The notes under the pieces are model-generated. The model worked only from the letters and a program-made list of their open reading frames with translations. It was not told the DNA's origin and searched no databases. 64,000 nucleotides of DNA from an uncultured Prevotellaceae bacterium (GTDB lineage: Bacteria; Bacteroidota; Bacteroidia; Bacteroidales; Bacteroidaceae), in NCBI GenBank assembly GCA_937898415.1, contig CALDLA010000171.1, positions 1-64,000 of the forward strand, read 5' to 3'. The number at the start of each line of letters is the position of its first letter. Position 1 is the stretch's first letter. Both the position numbers and the translations under genes were made by a program. Shown here piece by piece: positions 61,429 through 64,000 of this stretch.

Positions 61429-62859
61429 ATGGCCATTATACGTCTACAAACAGAAAAAGAAAAGCGAAAAGGTGTCTTTTACCAATTCGATACCAACACT
61501 CCACCGATTGGAGAGGGTGGAATGGGAAAGGTATGTGAGGGACTTTGCGTGAACGAGCAAAACGGATCAACACGTCCTGTCGCCATTAAGTTTATGTTTG
61601 ATGACCTTCCACCAAGTGCTTACGAACGTGCCCGTAGAGAGGCCGAAATTCAGTTAAGGAACGATAATCTTGTAGAAATGCTTGGGTTCATTGAGACCCA
61701 GGATGTTTCACCGACAGGGGATGTGCGCAAACATTACCATGTAATCAGTGAACTTTTGACGGGTGTATCTCTCTCCGACTTTTTGGAAGGAAAAACAAAA
61801 GACAGAAATGGTGAAGACGTTCCTTTCGCCGTAGAGATGCTTCAAGACTATCACAACGACCCAGAGCATTTTGCACAGATAATCGTTATCAATGTGCTCT
61901 CTGGTCTGATGGCTTTGCATGATGCAGGATATATCCATAGGGATATAGACCCATCAAATATCATGCTTACATCTGATGGGCACATCAAACTGATTGACTT
62001 CGGTATAGCCAAGCAGATGAATACTTTGACGACGGGCGATAAGTCGTTGACCGTCGCTGGAAAGTTCATGGGAAAGCCAGAGTACGCTGCCCCGGAACTT
62101 GTATTGGGAGATATTAGCCATCAAAACCAAACTACCGACATCTATTCTGTTGGCATATTGCTATATCAGTGTATCATAGGTCATACTCCTTTTGAAGGTG
62201 CAAGACATGAAATATTGGAAATGCAGCTTAAGGCAAAGTTGCCACTTGACAAGATAAAGAGTAAGGCACTGAGAAATATCATCGCTACAGCATGTGAAAA
62301 GAAACAAGAACTTCGTTATCAGACATCAGCTCAGATGCGGGTGGCTTTGGAAACAATGAATGGCTCAAAACGAGCTATGACCACAAAAAGAAAAGTTTCG
62401 TTGATTGTGGCTGCAGCTGCTGTAATTATTGCGCTGTTTAGTATAGCGTTTAGTGTTAAGCACAAACAGGATGTGGCCAAAAAAGAAGCAGAAATGGCAA
62501 GGGTAGAGCAACAACGTCAAGAAGTATTGTCAACCATAACTACTATTGTGGACGAGGCAGACAGGCTTGAGAGGATTGGGCTTAGTAAGGAAAAGGATAA
62601 CTATGAGCAACAACTCATGGATGCATTTTCTTCTTACAAGAAAGCAGAAAAGATGGCATTACAAAATGTATCGTTGGGCTATCCTATAGAAAAGCTTGTA
62701 TCAAAGAAGAATGACATTCTTATAGCCTTGGACTCGGCCAAATGTGAAATGACAAAACAAGCATCTTTACTTTCGGAAATGGGTGAAGAGGAAATGGCTA
62801 AGAGTTATTCAGAAAAAGCGAAGGCTGTAGAAGACTTTATAAACGCAAACAAAGAATAA
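61429..62859 (+). CDS. Membrane Ser/Thr protein kinase 3, HRDxD type
   Basis: 476 aa. The kinase domain is colinear with kinase 1: IGEGGMGKVCEG, VAIK (K54), HRDIDPSNIML (170-180, Asp174 again in place of Lys), DFG 190-192, GKPEYAAPE. A TM helix near 322-342 (VSLIVAAAAVIIALFSIAF) is followed by a helical, coiled-coil-rich outer part (KKEAEMARVEQQRQEV). The phosphatase-kinase order is the reverse of the first half of the operon. One bp before the BACON gene. Confidence 0.9.
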   Translation: MAIIRLQTEKEKRKGVFYQFDTNTPPIGEGGMGKVCEGLCVNEQNGSTRPVAIKFMFDDLPPSAYERARREAEIQLRNDNLVEMLGFIETQDVSPTGDVRKHYHVISELLTGVSLSDFLEGKTKDRNGEDVPFAVEMLQDYHNDPEHFAQIIVINVLSGLMALHDAGYIHRDIDPSNIMLTSDGHIKLIDFGIAKQMNTLTTGDKSLTVAGKFMGKPEYAAPELVLGDISHQNQTTDIYSVGILLYQCIIGHTPFEGARHEILEMQLKAKLPLDKIKSKALRNIIATACEKKQELRYQTSAQMRVALETMNGSKRAMTTKRKVSLIVAAAAVIIALFSIAFSVKHKQDVAKKEAEMARVEQQRQEVLSTITTIVDEADRLERIGLSKEKDNYEQQLMDAFSSYKKAEKMALQNVSLGYPIEKLVSKKNDILIALDSAKCEMTKQASLLSEMGEEEMAKSYSEKAKAVEDFINANKE

Positions 62860-62860
62860 A

Positions 62861-63838
62861 ATGAAAAAACAGATTATTTCATTGTTTCAATTAAGAACAG
62901 TTGTTGCCATTCTTATCTTTATGGCGACATCGGTAGTTTTGGCTCAATCGAACGGAGATAAACTTTTTATGGAGGGGCAAGCACTTCAAAAAAAGCAAAC
63001 CGTAACAGCTCAGAATCAAGCCATCAAAAAATTTGAAGCTGCAAAAGTAGTATATACCTCTGTCGATAAGAAAAAAATGTGTGAAAATCAAATTGCCATT
63101 TGCAATAATAACATTTCTTCTCTTAAGCGAGTTTCTGTAAAACGGACTAAAGACAGAAAAGAAACCAGTAAAGAATCGATTTTAACATTTAGCAAAAAAC
63201 AAATAACTTTCGACGGTGACAAGAAAGGTAAGACAAGTATTGCAATAACAGCTTCATCAAATGATTGGAATATAAAAATCTCAGAAGGTATTGAGGGAGA
63301 TGACAATTTCGCAAAAGCGACGAAAAGCAGTGATGCGAAGTCCATTGACATTGAAGTTGAAGCAAATCCATACACCATCGAGCGTCATCAGAGTGTTATT
63401 GTTATAGATGAGAGTCTGACTGACACTTTAATTGTTTCACAAAAAGGAAAAGATGTGACACTTAGCACTAACAGCAATCTGGTTGAATTCAAGTTAAGGG
63501 GGGGAAGCAGAGTTATTGAAGTCTACACTAATTCCGATTCAATTATAAATTCTAATAATGGGCTTACTTGGAGAATCTATTCCAAACCAGACTGGATAGA
63601 AACAATTGTTGAAGTAATGAAAGAAAAAAGTGTAGTTGGGAAAGGAATTTATGCTCTCAAAGGGATCGTTTCCAGTAGAGCAAAAGCTGCGACTGCTGAA
63701 GACGTTAAAACATCAACAATAAAGATTGTGGCTCAACCTCTATCCAAAACAGACCCATCATATTCTTCAGGAAGGAAAGGAGAGCTGGTGTTTGAAAGTC
63801 AAGAAAGAAAACATACTGTAACTATTATTCAACAATAA
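62861..63838 (+). CDS. Exported protein with two BACON-like domains
   Basis: 325 aa with a signal peptide or anchor (VVAILIFMATSVVLAQS). Residues 30-85 are TPR-like (AIKKFEAAKVVYTSVD). BACON-like 1, about 108-205: KQITFDGDKKGKTSIAITAS, NDWNIKISEG, and DTLIVSQKG. BACON-like 2, about 206-325: EFKLRGGSRVIEVYTNSD, TWRIYSKPDWI, and a final TVTIIQQ. BACON domains in Bacteroidetes are thought to bind mucin or polysaccharide. It would be the periplasmic or surface part of the system. Next gene starts 12 bp on. Confidence 0.8.
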   Translation: MKKQIISLFQLRTVVAILIFMATSVVLAQSNGDKLFMEGQALQKKQTVTAQNQAIKKFEAAKVVYTSVDKKKMCENQIAICNNNISSLKRVSVKRTKDRKETSKESILTFSKKQITFDGDKKGKTSIAITASSNDWNIKISEGIEGDDNFAKATKSSDAKSIDIEVEANPYTIERHQSVIVIDESLTDTLIVSQKGKDVTLSTNSNLVEFKLRGGSRVIEVYTNSDSIINSNNGLTWRIYSKPDWIETIVEVMKEKSVVGKGIYALKGIVSSRAKAATAEDVKTSTIKIVAQPLSKTDPSYSSGRKGELVFESQERKHTVTIIQQ

Positions 63839-63850
63839 AAACGCGAAAAG

Positions 63851-64000
63851 ATGTTTAAGATTTTTTTACTTTTAGCCATTCTCGTTTGGCCGGCCACATA
63901 CGGAAAGTGTCAAACTGTTGTTTGGCAAATGCAGCCAACTGACTATAGTCAAATTGAACGCATTAGCAACAATCTATTTAAGGTTGTGCGAAACGGAAAG
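63851..64000 (+). CDS. Start of an exported, possibly WG-repeat protein (truncated by window)
   Basis: The first 50 codons: a signal peptide (FKIFLLLAILVWPATYG) and then WQMQPTDYSQIERISNNLF followed by KVVRNGK. The end fits the start of a WG repeat (Y..I......LF.V.NGKwG). Family call rests on this fragment only. It continues beyond the window and belongs to the operon. Confidence 0.5.
   Translation, partial: MFKIFLLLAILVWPATYGKCQTVVWQMQPTDYSQIERISNNLFKVVRNGK

Noticed and set aside
54486..62859. Type VI secretion or Ter-type stress cluster
   Set aside because: FHA, kinase and PP2C genes occur in both, but there are no TssB/C/M, Hcp, TerD or vWA genes in this window. The downstream DNA is not visible, so this could change.

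Overview
The window looks like a chromosomal segment of a Bacteroidales bacterium, most likely Prevotella or a close relative. The evidence is the many TAnnTTTG -7 promoter elements with few Shine-Dalgarno sites, the Bacteroidetes gene orders (ftsX-DUF3098-uppP-truB-queA-folK; holA next to an HsdR_N-like gene), BspA-type leucine-rich repeats with a type IX-like C-terminal tail, Fkp-type fucose salvage, and BACON and GSCFA domains. No rRNA, tRNA or CRISPR array was seen.

Region 1 (1-7000) is accessory DNA on the minus strand: an HU-like protein with a chitobiase-type C-terminal domain, a split primase/ATPase pair (VirE_N/BT4734-like plus a DUF3987-like ATPase), and three genes I do not recognise. 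The stretch 1071-6241 is bracketed by a 20-bp direct repeat and ends at an array of 22-bp period. Region 2 (7000-51000) is mostly housekeeping and surface biology: a BspA-like protein with a structured leader, an SGNH esterase, a QueH/5-FTHF cyclo-ligase fusion, ffh, folD, a GH2 beta-galactosidase, a four-subunit 2-oxoacid:ferredoxin oxidoreductase, a secreted nuclease, a Nif3-like protein, holA, ftsX to folK, a GH28 polygalacturonase, a SpoIIE-type phosphatase lipoprotein, rpsO, typA, luxS, a YfhO protein, and divergent fucP and fkp.

Region 3 (about 49700 to the window end) is the most unusual. A 1.3-kb non-coding stretch holds three arrays of palindromes, each with an exact 22-bp period, then a promoter and a structured leader. 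After it comes a visibly AT-richer, tightly packed operon of at least 12 genes: three Ser/Thr kinases, two PP2C phosphatases, four FHA proteins carrying five FHA domains (one joined through a membrane helix to a trypsin-like protease, one to three CCCH-type zinc-finger-like repeats), an exported beta-repeat protein, an exported BACON protein, and the start of a probable WG-repeat protein. Kinases and phosphatases have one predicted membrane helix and a part beyond it. I infer one trans-envelope phosphosignalling system that reads something in the periplasm and acts through FHA adaptors and a periplasmic protease. I cannot match it to a named system.

Three kinds of dispersed DNA structure recur: arrays of short palindromes or repeats with 21-22-bp period (five arrays), a 108-113-bp double inverted repeat (two copies touching gene ends), and short GTGAAAAGTGAATA-like or TAACCTC-like repeats lying between genes and, in frame, inside at least six proteins.
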